A stretch of DNA of 64,000 bases from Porodaedalea pini (lineage: Eukaryota; Basidiomycota; Agaricomycetes; Hymenochaetales; Hymenochaetaceae). Positions 36,836 through 48,953 of the stretch are shown one piece after another. Below the pieces are notes generated by a model, which was given only the letters and a program-made list of their open reading frames with translations, had not been told where the DNA came from and made no database searches. The position numbers were made by a program, and so were the translations under genes. The stretch is taken from NCBI GenBank assembly GCA_002794775.1, contig NBAY01000020.1, positions 372,001 through 436,000 on the forward strand, written 5' to 3'. Each line of letters begins with the position of its first letter. The first letter of the stretch is position 1.

Positions 36836-39190
36836 TGTCTGCCACCAGCTGCTTTTCAGGAGGCAAAGGCGCTGAAAGGTGACTGTACGGGTCTACAGGC
36901 AGACTCGGACCTGGTTGAGTTCGGCCACTGGGGGTTCACTCTAATGTGTCTGATGGAGGGGATAGTGTCAGGAAGTGTGGGGAAGTGTAATAGAATACTC
37001 GGGGCTAGGTGTCGACTCAAGGACGCGAGTACAAAGGACGACCGGCAAAACGTGCCTAAATGCGGTCGGAGAACAAAGAGCAACTACGATCTTGACAACC
37101 CGGGCTCGGAAACTCGCCAGTGAAGACAGGAATCGATACTATTCGTCGAGACGATTCTGAATCTGAAAAGACCTCGAGACGCGATGCAGAATTGACGGAG
37201 ATATAGCAGTTGCACTGGTTGCGGCTGGCGGAACGCACGGAACTCCCGGAACCAAAAGCTATTTTCGTAGCTCTACGACGCGGGCTCGGAATCGTGCAAG
37301 AAAAGACAGTTTTCGAAAGCGATTTTCGACGAGATTAAGAATCTGAAGAGAGCTCGGGAAACGGATAAGAACTGAGGGCGATATAGCGAAAGCAAGATTT
37401 GGCCGAAAACGGGACTCGAGACGGAACGGACGGAACGACACTGAATGGCGACGGAGACGAGAACTAAAGACTGGGACTGACTCAGGGGAACTAAACTTCC
37501 ATTTTTGAGACATTTACATGAGTGTTTAAATAACCAACAGAGGGTTGAGCCTCTGAGCGGTGTACAAAGGACACAAAGACAGACCGGAGGCTCTAGCCAA
37601 ACAACACCAAATAGCCGGAACTCGGAGCCGTAACTCGAGAACATGAGTAATTAAGCTTCAGGAGGCTCGGAACAATACCAGATGTGACCCAAAACGGACT
37701 TCGGTGGCTCACCGGTGCAGAACCAAGCTGTATGCGTCGAGTTAATACCGCCAAACACTGAAACTGTCCTGAAATGCGTCGGGGATACTTGTAAGACTGT
37801 CCTGAGTCGAGTCGAACCTAATAGAGCCGATTTCGAGGCCAGCGGCATCGGGATCTCCACAGTGCTCGACTCCAAACTGGCCCGCTTGCAAGCACCGCCT
37901 GTATGTCTTGTCCATTCCATCGTCGGACCCTTCTTGCCTGCATATCGAGCCACTAGTTCATGTTTTCGCCGCTATCAAGAGCAGTGCGGTTTCCAAATTG
38001 TCGATAAGTTCTTGACGCAACCGGCCGACTTGCATCTGTGGTTCATTGTCGTGCCAGTGCTCCTTGTTACCATCCTTGTCGAGCAGGAGGACCTCTGTAA
38101 AGTCCTCAGACTCTTTGGGATTGTACAAAGGAATGTCTACAACGAGAGAACAAAGGCACACAAAGCTACCCGTGGTGTTATTCACATTGAACGGGATGCA
38201 AGCGTGATGGATGGAAGTTTTTGAGAAAAATTGGGGCCATCAGCTGTATTTGTGACCTCCCCAAAAGCCATCGACATGTTTGAGAACACCAAGTTTCTCA
38301 TTCACTATCAGGTATTGTGGTACCCAGTTTGCGTTTGGACTCGAGATGACGTTCTTGTTATACTGCATATCCGCCAAAACTCAGGCATCTAGGGCTCGTA
38401 CTGGGTATACACTCTCATCTGTGTGCAAATACTTTAGAATGCATTTCAGAATCAGCAGCTCGCAAATGTACCGAGATCATGCGTCTTTTTCAAAGGTAAG
38501 GAATTCTGTTGTTGTCCTTCACTCCTCGAACAATGCTCATCGCCCCATGAGCCAGGCTCATCGCCCCACGAGCCAGGCTCATTGCTCCATGAGCCAAGCT
38601 CTCCATCCCACTGGTACGAGCCTTGCTCCTTGCACCCCAAGCCTTGCTCCTTGCACCCCGAGCCTTGCTCTTTGCCCCCCGAGCCTTGCTCTTTGCCCCA
38701 CAAGCAAAGCTCCCACTGGCCCGAGCCTTGCTCTTTGCCCCCCAAGCCTTGCTCTTTGCCCCCCGAGCCTTGCTCCTTGCCCCACAAGCCAAGCTCCCAC
38801 TGGCACGAGCCTTGCTCTTCGCCCCACGAGCTATTCTCGCCATTTGTACCATACCAAGAGTAATCACCTCTGCTTGACATCTTGAGATAGGTCTGTTGCA
38901 AATTACGTGGTCGACAAAGGATTGAAATTTGGAGAACTTCGAGAAAGCCTTGACGTAGGATGAATCAGGATTGGACTGAAATGTCTTTGAAAACATTCGA
39001 GCCTTCAGTGCATTCAAACAAGCAACTTTCTATGACACACCTCACAATTTCAATCTGCCTCTCCGTGGAGAAATCCTTGAAGTGTTGGGCCCTGAAGACG
39101 ATGACCTTCAGCTCAGCAAATATGAATTGTAGCCGCTGAGATACACAAGACGGTTTGCTACTGCAGACCGTCGATGATATGTCCACGAGT
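36836..39190 (-). pseudogene. Degenerate continuation of the repeat-associated coding region
   Basis: Disconnected minus-strand fragments look like former exons. One is IVRCVIESCLFECTEG followed in another frame by DPDSSYV-like NPDSSYVKAFSKFSKFQ and RPISRCQAEVITLGMVQ (39150-38870). Others are VVDIPLYNPKESEDF with LLLDKDGNKEHWHDNE (38140-38030) and ARYAGKKGPTMEWTRHTG (37950-37900). Frames change between them. Between 37095 and 37440 there are two diverged copies of a sequence of about 180 bp containing CGGGCTCGGAA and GCGATATAGC-like words. I cannot assign a function. Confidence 0.4.
38520..38840 (-). repeat. 21-bp minisatellite (GAKSKAR-type repeats)
   Basis: About fifteen copies of a 21-bp unit such as CCTTGCTCTTTGCCCCCCGAG. 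On the minus strand the frame contiguous with RPISRCQAEVITLGMVQMAR reads as repeated ARGAKSK/ARGARSK, so the array probably began as a coding repeat. Because the unit is a multiple of three, it leaves several frames open. Confidence 0.8.
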
Positions 39191-39417
39191 ATGCACTAGG
39201 CTGACTCTTAGGGACTTCGTGATGGTCGGGTGGGTTCTTCGGGCGGTGGTAACGGGTTGATTGATGGTGGGAGGCAACTTGAAGTTGACAACGAGAGCGG
39301 CAGCGGCGATGATCGACTTTGGACCAAGTCGTCACATGCCGGAGTATGTGGGAACACATGCACGACTCGTGGCAATTGCTCCCAACTAGGCTCAGGCCCC
39401 ACTGCTGCAAGCCTGAC

Positions 39418-39830
39418 TGTTAGAACCTGAACTTTCACCTTTTCCTTTATTTTCCCTTTTACCATTTCCTTTATTATATTCGTCCTTTTCATTATATTTA
39501 CCCATCTTACACAATCATTCCCACACTACCTTCATTCGTTCCATTCCCACTCGTTATGTAATGTTAGGTAATATAGTCTCACGGTCGTCGCTATATAAGG
39601 TCTCAGGAATCGCATGAACTCCTTGTTCTGCTTTTCCTCTTACCTCCGCGACGACCTAGGTGAGACTCGTCCCCCTTGTATTAGTTTAGACTTGTATTAA
39701 TCCTCTTACCTCCGCGACGACCTAGCCTGAGTAAGCGTGTCCCGAGTCTACGCTCGAGTATAGCACGTCCCAGACGACAGTCAGCCGAGGCCTGCCCAGT
39801 CCGAGTCGTCTCCCGGGCTCCCGCCTAACA
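39418..39830 (+). mobile_element. Solo LTR with target duplication CTGAC
   Basis: The 413-bp element begins TGTTAGAACC and ends CCGCCTAACA, the canonical TG...CA with short inverted ends. CTGAC stands directly on both sides. Pieces such as TCTTACCTCCGCGACGACCT occur twice inside. It belongs to the same family as the minus-oriented LTR at 35399. Confidence 0.9.
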
Positions 39831-40879
39831 CTGACTCTCACACCAATGTCTCCCTCCCCCCTATCTCATTCTCCGTGACTGTAGCCCTTCGACCATCCTC
39901 AATCTTTTACTTGACCATGACCAAGCACACGCTCAATGGCCAGATTACGAGTAGTAGGTGCAATCATGCTACCTTGCTAGACTGAGCTTGTGAAACGGCA
40001 TGGACCACTGCTCAGGTTTGGTAAGTAATTGTTTCCTTTTCTTTCTGCATAGTCAATAACTCATGGGCTTTGTTACTTGTGTGAGCGTCTGTGTACCGCT
40101 CAAATGACCGACACACCAAGGATCAGCGACACATCGGGGATCAGCAATGTTATCCTCCAGTGGATCATTTTCCCATCCATTGACAATGAGTCAACACGGC
40201 CAGATAATGATCGCAAAGACTTACGTGGATTCGAGAATGAGACACTTGCAAAGCTCCTGGCCCCCGCAGAGGTTCAGCCACTCACTCCAGAGTAAGTACT
40301 TTGAGATAATCCTCCAGTGGATCATTTTCCCATCCATTGATACGAGTCGACAACAGCAGCTGTCGTAGCAAGCCATGATATGGACTTCATGCATTACCCA
40401 ACAAGTTTGAGCACTAGAACTCAAGAAAGAGGTCCGTATACTAAAACATATCATATTGCTTTACCGGCTGACCATTGACAGCCAGATCAAGCAAATACTA
40501 GGATCTGAGCTTTCTGGGATCAGGACGGGATTTCTCGCTGTCTTGAGCCTTCTTTCACCTCATCTTTTGACAAGTGCTCCCAGGCTCGATAGCAACCGCT
40601 GTCATAGTATAGCCAACCCTGCCGTCATCGCCAGCCTAGTGCATGTGACAGGTGGGGTGGAGTATGCAGTACCACAAACTATAGTTAGTGGTGCTGTTTT
40701 TTGATAGAGTGAAGGATGCACATCAAACATACATTGTCATGTCAGGTGAGATATTACGATTGATTAAAAAAGAGGTGCATACTATTCTTTCTTCTGTCTT
40801 TCTGTGATCTGAGCTTTCTGTGATCAGTACGCTGGCTTCTTCCTCTTGTCCTCGTTTATCTGTTTACTTTACTCATTTG
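39831..40879. other. Relic DNA between LTR and DUF6698-like fragment
   Basis: A direct duplication of about 33 bp, starting ATCCTCCAGTGGATCATTTT, occurs near 40151 and 40309. No intact gene is recognised. Parts may be earlier exons of the relic downstream. Confidence 0.45.
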
Positions 40880-41745
40880 CAGTACTGCAGTGGACATCTT
40901 CGTCAGCAAGGGACGCTACCTTGCTAGAGCATATGAACCATGGACTAGCCCACAACAAATTCTAAACAAAGGTATTCCTAACACAAAGCTTAGCCCTGCT
41001 GAATTACAACAAATCACTGATCCACCTTGAACAAAAGAAGATGTGCTCATGCCTTCCCTATCACATCATTGCTTATTTATATTACATACTTTCTAGATAT
41101 CTAGCTTTGTTGCATGCAGACAGGGCCACGGTAACAAACAAAAAAGGAGTTACCCGTGAACTTGATGGCAATCATAGCCGAGTCTTTGCCTTCGAAAACA
41201 GTTTGTAGGCCTATAAACACATCTTTACGGCACCTTCTTCTGCCAACTCAGGTCCCGCTGTCAAAGGCTCAAGGTGTACAAAAATAGGTAATGCAGAGAT
41301 CCATGGTATGACTAAAGTCACTCCAGGATCACTTGCATACGTTACTGTCCAGGTATTTTATTTGTTTCATGGTTTGCGCATATATAATACTGAAAAATGT
41401 ATTACTACCAGGTCTACTTTGCTCTTAGCGCAAGGCTCCATTTCTCTACATCGAGTACTCCAGAAATACCCAAGATGTTTAATGGTATTATTCAATTGTT
41501 CAGGTCTGATGTCCCACATGTCAAGAGGTACACTGCTGAGCTATTGATTTGGTGGAATTGGTATGTTCATCTGCGTCTATGTGATATTATGGTCCCTTAC
41601 TAACCCTTACTCAGAATTATCTTTCCGAATACCCAAGTGGCAACCGATCCTCATGACCTAGGTGCCATAGCTGATATTGAAGACTTCTATCAAGACTGGA
41701 CCAAGGGTGAGGAGGACAACGAAGAGGAAGAGGACAATGTATGAA
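40880..41745 (+). pseudogene. DUF6698-like relic
   Basis: Fragments match the order of a protein family widespread in Agaricomycete repeats (DUF6698). DIFVSKGRYLARAYEPWTSP and AELQQITDPP are followed by a stop. Later come KHIFTAPSSANSG, GNAEIHGMTKVTPGSLAYV, a probable intron, VYFALSAR, ELLIWWNW and a terminal acidic tail (GEEDNEEEEDNV). The middle of the usual protein is missing, so this is a deletion relic. The function of the family is unknown. Recognition is from memory of the family pattern. Confidence 0.6.
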
Positions 41746-42329
41746 TTTTGATTGAAATTTCCACTCACATTCAATCCGATACCATCCATCTTGAACAGCT
41801 ATTTCTATTTTCCCTATCGTCGGTCGCATATTGTTATGTGCTATTTCAATTTCATTCTATTCCAATACTTCTATCTAATTGTCATCCACGACAACTGCTG
41901 CTAAGTGAGCTATAACTATTATACACATGAGAACCGACAGTGCGCATCACCATCAATTAGAAAGCATTATAAGTAATTTCTTGCTTTTATAACTCTGACA
42001 ACTCTTCCGCCACCTTGTAATCCTGACTTTAGAATTTATTTAATTATATATAAGTCTGCAATACTTCCGCTAACTTATACTCTATTGAAAGTCTTATCAT
42101 GTATTAAAATCTCTCATAAGTGTTTTGATATATTATAATTTGGTATGACTGTTAAGCTTTTTGGTAAGTATTATGGTGGATTGTAAGATGGAGTTCAGAT
42201 TTTATTGCTCTATAATTATGCCCGAAATGATTATATGTATTACATGTCTTTTAAGACTTATAATTGAATATAATTAGTTATAATACTCTGCAGATTTTTG
42301 TGATGTAATGCTGTCCCCAGCTGTGTTAA

Positions 42330-43496
42330 AAAAAAAGAGGTGAGAATAGAGTTCAAATAAAGCGATGATGACTTCGCGCAGATCCCTGTAAGTGGATATT
42401 TGTCGGTAGAGGCAGCTTCGACCTCTACAGTGAGGTATTACTATTAGGAACGTGTCAATACTCCGAGCATTACGTAGACTTACTCAGCAATTTCAAAGCA
42501 AGGCTTTCAATTCTCGCACGGGATTCCAGAGTATGCTGCGCCTCCTGGCATTGTATTACGAACTGCAACAGAAGAACGGTGAGCTTATCATCTCAATTCA
42601 TACTGTCCCGGCTGCTTACGGTGAAGCTTAGTAAGGCATTGTCGACGTCCTCGCGCGTGTTCTGTCGTCTGCCAGTGTGCCTTCGCAGGCGAACCAGCCG
42701 GCAAAGGAAATTCTTCTCCAAACGACCTTTTGTGCTGTCTGAAGCCTTGACAAGCACGCTACCACAGAAAATATCAAAACTAAATTAGCAGAAATGGAAC
42801 GAGGTCCTTACGAGTCCAAGTCTATAACCGCTTTCTCTAGCCACAGTGGTAAATTGGTTGCATCATTGAAGGTATCGCCCAGCAGTTCTCCTAGCTCTTC
42901 AACTCTGGAAAGAAATCGTCGATCGTCCTCTTTGACACCCTGCACGTTCTATCCATCGCATCCAAGAGTTAAGTCTACAAGTAATCATCAACTAAAGATT
43001 CGAGTCTCACCCGATAAATATCGATTATATGCTTCAATCCTCCCGCAGCTGATTTCGCCGGTGGGAAGGCATCGGAGGCGGCAGCTACACCATCAACACC
43101 GAGTAAAACTACATCCAATATAGCAGACAAGGCCTCCTTCGTCTTCGCCAGCCTTTCCTTGTTATGCCTCTCTTCTGCTGCTGTCTGACCTGTATTTGCG
43201 GATTGCTTTCGCGCCAAACCGGCCTCGTCCAGAACTCCATCAATGTTTGCCACCGCGCTCAGCACTGTCGGCACTGTATCATACACTGTCGGAGCGGACT
43301 GCGCAGATACTGGATTGACGAGAGTCGACGTTATGGACTCGACGTTGTGGACTCGATAGTCTGCCCTCGCTTGGTGAACCTTCTGATCAATCCCGCCTTG
43401 AGCGCAAATTTCTCCCCTAGCATCTACTTGCGCTGAAATAGGCCCCAAGGACGATACACCGACCGTTTTCTTGAGCATGGGGATGAAGCGAGGCAT
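42330..43496 (-). pseudogene. STAND/NLR N-terminal-domain-like protein, copy 2, 3' end lost
   Basis: Paralog of the 30392-31682 gene. Start MPRFIPMLKKTVGVSS, then LDVVLLGVDGVAAASDAFPP, KSAAGGLKHIIDIYR, DDRRFLSRVEELGELL, LPLWLEKAVIDLDS, VKASDSTKGRLEKNFLCRL and QCQEAQHTLESRARIESLA follow in the same order and with matching intron positions. The last recognisable block (near 42400, YRQISTYRDLREV) is already altered. The final exon seen in copy 1 is absent: a pyrimidine tract and AG acceptor end only about 13 bp from the right terminus of the candidate 8-kb element. The upstream exons look open, so a shortened protein is possible. Confidence 0.5.
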
Positions 43497-44623
43497 ATTT
43501 CTGTCGTTGACTTGGTTGTAATGGTGAATTTGCGGATGGGGAAGACGGTGGTAGAGAGAGGATGGGAAAAGCGCGCACGTCAGCTTGCATGCATTCCACG
43601 TCCATCGCAGGGCTACCGATGCGGGTATTGGGAGCTTAAGACATAGCCTGGAAAAAGTACTTCTCTTTGATTTTGAAGAGTGAAATGAAAAACGTGTTCT
43701 GTGCCTCGCCCGAAGAAGGTAGCAGCGCGCGAGGCGGCTAATAAAGAGAACAGTGCCTTATGCTTGAGCATCACGGCACACCGGAGCTACCTTAGCAAAT
43801 ATTCGGGAAGGTGACCCGGGTGAACGGAGAGTGACCTGAAGAACATTGATCTAGAGTCCGTACGAGTGATTCGCAACGTCCAAGTCGAAAACATTTCGTA
43901 TCCGATAAGGTTCGTCTCAATTCACTCGAATTGAAAGGAGATAGAGGCAAGGCTGTCAGCCCTCACCAATTTAGGTACTCACAGCGGACGACAATGGAGC
44001 GCAGGCGGAACAGCTCGGCGGATAAAGTTGTCATCGAAGAGGGTGATAGGCTGTGCAGAAGTTACACCTCAACTATGAGGCGCATGTCCGTCCCGAGATT
44101 CGAGAGGCGTGGCTGGACTCCCAGGCATAGCCCAGTGATGCTAGTAGACGCATGTGAACTTGAGAAGAGTGAAGCTGACCCACTGAAAGAAGCAGTAGCT
44201 GGCGGTCCTCTCAGATACAACATCTGCCCTCTGCTTGAACACCGCGGATGATTCGAATGATGCTAGTAAACTGCTTGAGTGCGTAGTCATCACAGCGTCT
44301 TTGAACAGTGGACGAAGGGAAAAATTCCGACTGGCAGCGTCGGTCTGAGTTTACACGAGCGGAGTTGTAATAGTTCCAACTCAGCAATGCGTCTGTGTGA
44401 AGGCCTGTTCACCAACTTGATCATAATGAAGGCCGTATACGCCGGACTCTGACAGAAGAACAATCTTACATTCGCTGCTATATGGCAATAAGATATACCA
44501 TTATTCGACTATGCTTTGGTGACAATGTAACTAGATGGCTTTATGTTCAGGAATCACAGATAGCCTGTATTCAAGACGGTGAGATGTGGAACTAGGTCGA
44601 GAGCTTAAGAGCCCGAAATTTTC
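43497..44623. other. Intergenic, no gene supported
   Basis: This lies between the copy 2 paralog start and the 3' end of the nucleotidyltransferase. A plus-strand frame at 43931-44251 (from MKGDRGKAVSPHQFRYS) has no recognisable homology and no support. Confidence 0.45.
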
Positions 44624-47600
44624 TTATGCATCAGTCTTAGCAGCGGCTTTTCGTGCTCTTATACTTCTCCTTGCCCATCTTCCCGGTCTTTTCTCCCATT
44701 CCCTTACTCCCTGGTAGTAGGTGGGTTCTCTCTCCCTATGCTCTCTGCCTCTGCTGTTCCCGCGACTCTGTGTTCCTTCTCTTTCCAACACTCCAGAGCC
44801 ACCTTCAGCCGTCCCTCTGCGTGCTCCTCCTCTTTCTCCGCTATTCCCACGGACTGCTGACCCAGCACTGCTTGCGATCTCACCAGGCTCCCTTCCTCTG
44901 CTCGCACCACGGTTTCGTCCATGACTCTGAGAATTATACTGACCAGAAGTAGAATGTTGTTCATCTCTCTGGGTACGGAGCCGACTGCGGCTCTGGAGTT
45001 GATTGCGATCTCTGTCTCGAGAGGTGTCGCGTCGTCCTAGGCTTTCGTTCGGGCCGTCCCTTCGTTCGCGTCCTCTAGCAGGAGCCTTTCCTCTATTTCG
45101 CTGGTCAAGCCGCCGATGACCCCTTGCAGAGCCTATCAGCCCTATCGCTGAGCCGTCGCCGAGCAGATCATCGAAGCCGGCGCCGGAGGACAGGAGGAGC
45201 AGAGAGCGCCGGCATTCCGCTGTGAAACGGTCGACAGCTCGGACCGTGATGGACCCAGTCGCGTTCTATTTCAAATAATTGAGCAGAGGGTTATAAGGAG
45301 GAAAGAGATAGAGTATATACCTTTGAGAGAATGAACGGGTCTGCGACGACGAGTGTGGCGAGTGCCCATGTCCGTGGCTGCTTGCCATGCTTTAGATCAA
45401 TTTCATTTATCTCTTCAAGTGCAGCATTGTCAGGATCTTCAACAGCGAGAAGCCCATCGTCTCTGATCTCTTCAGCCTCCTCAACGTCTGCACCTACGAA
45501 TAGAGGGACCATAGACATGAGCGAGTCGCATATAATAAACCCCTAGATGACTAACGTACCTAAGGAGCCTCGGCTGTCGATGGCATCCTCCGGCGGAGCC
45601 GAAGGACCTGCTCCGCCTGAAGAGTTGCGGTTAGCCTTAGCTTCCGCCTTCTTTTGTCGCTTAGCCGCGCTTGCTATAGCCTTTGCTCGTTTCTTCCCTT
45701 GCTTCGCTGCAGTCACGGTCGCCTGAGCTTTGTCGCTCCTAGGGATGACACCTCCGTCACGAATGCTCATTATGTCCAGTGCATAATTGTGTTGATGACC
45801 CCAGTACCTGCACATGGATATCAGACAACCAAACCAAAGTAACTAGGCGTCTGGGATATGCACGCACCGGAACCATGCACACAACGCTCCGCGCAAGTTG
45901 TGGTTCATCGCATCTGCGGGCGGAGTCCACGAGGGCGAGCGATCAAAGCGCGGGTCACAGCGCGTGCGCTCGCCTCCCCTTCCGCGCAGCCAGAAACTAT
46001 CTTCTGCAGATAGCGGCGGAAGCCCAGCTTGGAGATTAGGAAGCAGATCATGCGCCTACCATCAGTACAAGTCACAATTTCAAATTTCATCGTGATATCT
46101 GCGCCGTGAGGATGCAATGCATTTACCTGAAGGAACCCGATGGTCATCAATGTCAGCGCGTAGCTGCTGAACGTCGCAGTGCCGCGCTCGCCCGAGGGGT
46201 CATTCAGACCTAATGTCTTCGCCCACTTTTTAACCATGACGAGCAACGGTCGCAGCAGAGATGACAGCGCGCAATACTGTGCGACGAGTTTCGTATTGAA
46301 GAGTCCAAGTTGATCGTTGACGTTTATGTCACAGCTCAACCGAGTGCGCGGGTCCTCGAACTTCACTGCGAGCCGAGCATAGTCAGTACATGAAGCTGAG
46401 CAAAGTAGAGAAGACTCGATGCACCTATTGGTACATTAGCAGAGGGGATGACTTGGACTATCTTGAAACCATTGCGCTCTAGTGTTCGAGCCAAGTTTCT
46501 ACAGACATGTTCAGTATGCGATGCTCAATACGACTGAGATCAGACCTGACCTTACGTTGTACACGGCTGTTCCAAGACGCATTCAAAATCAAGCAGCAAT
46601 CGAAAGAATATGTATGGGTTCACGTACGGGGTAAAGCGTCAACGTCAACGTCTGGTGAGAATCCGTTCATCCGACCCTGATCCTAGAGGTGGCAACAACA
46701 ATCTTAGCAATTAAAAACAAATGTCCTTAAGAGGCATAACGCACGAGTATAACGAGATCAAGGTCACTGGAGGCCGAGTCGACGCCATATTGAGTGCTTC
46801 CAAAACACTCCACCAAGTATTTATTGCCATATCTTTCCTGGATGGCGTCCTGCACACGCCTGATCGTCCGTGAACGTGCCGCGCGAACGTCCTCTGGGAC
46901 TTCTGGCATCTTTACCGCTGGGTTAGATAAATTCCCACCTGGAATTTTCTGATCGACGTACTGGAAGAATTTCGGGGAGTGGTTCTTTCCGCGCTGCTCT
47001 TGCGGACGTATGGTACATTCGCTGAAAGCCAAGAGACAATGTCGGAGTCAGGCTACTCAGCGACGCTTCCCGCCATTCCGTTGTTTCAGACAGGGGTTGT
47101 GCCTCCATACCAAATATGTCAGTGACAGGCTGACCACTTTTGAGCACATGTGCGGCAAGATGGGCCCTATAAAACATCAGCTTCAAGGCATGCTTGGTAA
47201 CTGAATGTGCCAAGTTCTGCGCAAAATATTGTAAGCACAGCTTGTTGTGGAGATAAGGAGATACGCGTACATGATGAGGAAGGAAAGGATCGACCACGAC
47301 CAGAGGATTATAATCCCAAAACGCATCTTTCACCGCTCTTTTTGACTGTGCGCACAGTTCCTTCATGACCCGCATTTCATCTAGATCCTTGCCGTTCGCT
47401 TTATACTTATGCCTCCGAGGCACGTGCGTCCCAGTAATCGGATCTAGTACCCGATTGTATGGCAAATGGCCACTGCCGGCCCAAAAACTACGCAGAGGTC
47501 AGCAAAACGGTATCCGTGTAGCCAATCCACATACGAAAAGAAGCTAAACAACAACGGTCCTGGTTGACTTGGCGGCTCGGCAAATTTAGGGACTTGTGGG

Positions 47601-48715
47601 ACTTTAATGCGTTCGTATTCTGGCTTGCGGCCGACGTCCAGTCTATTCCAGAACTCTTCTGAAGGCTGCTGCATGTCCGAGGTTGGCAGAGTAGGAAGTC
47701 TGTAATGAGTCTACTCGAGCATTTTGAGCCATACTTTAGTCTTCCTGAGAAGCGAGCTCACCTGCATATAGTACATGACAAGAAACGCGCACGTTGTCCA
47801 CGAATAATGCTCCATACCCTGAGAGCGTAGCCACAGCCAGAAAAGAGACGAAAGAGTCCGAAGGGCCGCAGATGACTCGTGCATCTGCCTGAGTAAATTC
47901 CAGCGCAGCTGATGTGAAGGGTGGACAGGGCTAAGGTGAATTTCGGGATGGTCTGCGCTTTCCGGACTAATCCGCAAGATGGGCGGCAGCACGTTAAACA
48001 AACGCGAGAACGGCGTCAAAAGTTCTCCCCATGTAGGCTCAGGCTGCAGGCTGGCGGGTTTGCGCAGCGCCGTACCGTCTGCTGCGTTATAACCGAGTAC
48101 ATCTGGCTTCGTGTCGATGAACGTGCCAGTGTACCCGTTTCCACCCAGGTACTTTGCAAGTGCACTGTGGACGTTAAGAAATATATCAAGATCATGTTGT
48201 ACATTGTCTCACATAGCATCGTACGCCGTAGGGATGGCTTCGCTCCCGTGGGTCGGCGGCAAGCCCTCTGGACGTGTTTTGTCCTTGTACAAGGTTAAAA
48301 TGGCGATGCACAGCAGGAGAAAGACACTTACCACTATCATGCATTCTAAGGGCGTATTGCAGAAGCGCGGAGAGCCTTGAAGAGAGTCGAAACTTGTGTT
48401 CACGAGCTCGTACTCTCCACTATTCCCAATCTCCTGAACTAGCTTCCGCAGACGCTCAAACGCTTCCACCCGTACGCCGTCAGACTGTTCGTCCCGTTCA
48501 TACATCTGTTACATTTCCATAAATGGGTAACACGTATCGCCTTGAAGGCGTCTCACCTTGAAGATGGCAGAAATATCGCGAGCAATAGCATGATGGAACC
48601 TCAGAGGTGCGTCGTTCGATGGCATGGTTTTGCAAGGTGCTGCAGACTTGTGTAGATCATAGAGAAAGAATCTTCCGCACGCTATATTTCTCGAAGCAGT
48701 CCTCACTATGCTCAT
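44624..48715 (-). CDS. Large Cid1/TUTase-family nucleotidyltransferase, two-half protein
   Basis: A predicted RNA 3'-tailing enzyme (terminal uridylyl- or poly(A)-polymerase like). Start MSIVRTASRNIACGRFFLYD is Arg/Ser-rich with no acid for about 19 residues, so it could be a mitochondrial presequence. The first half has a degenerate nucleotidyltransferase region (NTSFDSLQGSPRFCNTPLE) and a PAP-associated domain (MEHYSWTTCAFLVMYYMQ, LLFSFFSFWAGSGHLPYN). The second half is canonical: FGSTQYGVDSASSDLDLVIL (GS and DxD), third Asp in LSCDINVNDQLG, ATFSSYALTLMTIGFLQ, then FRYWGHQHNYALDIMSIR. A lysine-rich, then RGG/RE-rich tail ends at 44624. I could not fix the intron near 47030, so two adjacent genes are possible. 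It shares a 238-bp divergent promoter with eIF3 subunit L. Confidence 0.7.
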
Positions 48716-48953
48716 GCGGAGCCGGGGCTGACTCGAGGTGACAGCGAAAGCGGAACCTGCGGTGAAGAGTCAGGACTCAGGAGTCTGATTGAAAACGCGT
48801 CGATCCGCTGCGCCGACGCGACTTCGAAAATTTAGCACGTGATCTTATGCTAGATGTGGGATAAAGATCCCTGTTCTGGTCAGCGACATTTTTTGGCCGA
48901 GCTCATCATCGCAGCGGCGAAGGGATATAGACATCCTGCACAACTTCGACAGC

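Larger units (their letters stand above)
34270..42308. mobile_element. Candidate 8-kb transposon with short TIRs
   Basis: The left end reads TTACATCACAAAATTTTGCA from 34270. The complement of the right end reads TTACATCACAAAAATCTGCA from 42308. Both ends continue into several hundred AT-rich bases with recurring TATAAG/TAAGACTTT words (34290-34740 and 41900-42300), like subterminal repeats. Inside lie a long minus-strand degenerate gene set (34795 to about 39190), a DUF6698-like relic on the plus strand, a minisatellite and two solo LTRs. No target duplication was recognised and no transposase was seen, so this remains a hypothesis. Confidence 0.4.

Noticed and set aside
38280..38885. 200-codon plus-strand open frame
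   Set aside because: It is kept open by the 21-bp minisatellite. The protein-like signal is on the minus strand.
35399..39830. The two LTRs as ends of a single element
   Set aside because: They are inverted to each other and each has its own different 5-bp target duplication, so they are separate solo LTRs.
44653..44952. Plus-strand frame rich in Leu/Ser/Pro
   Set aside because: It is the antisense of the RGG/RE-rich tail of the nucleotidyltransferase gene.
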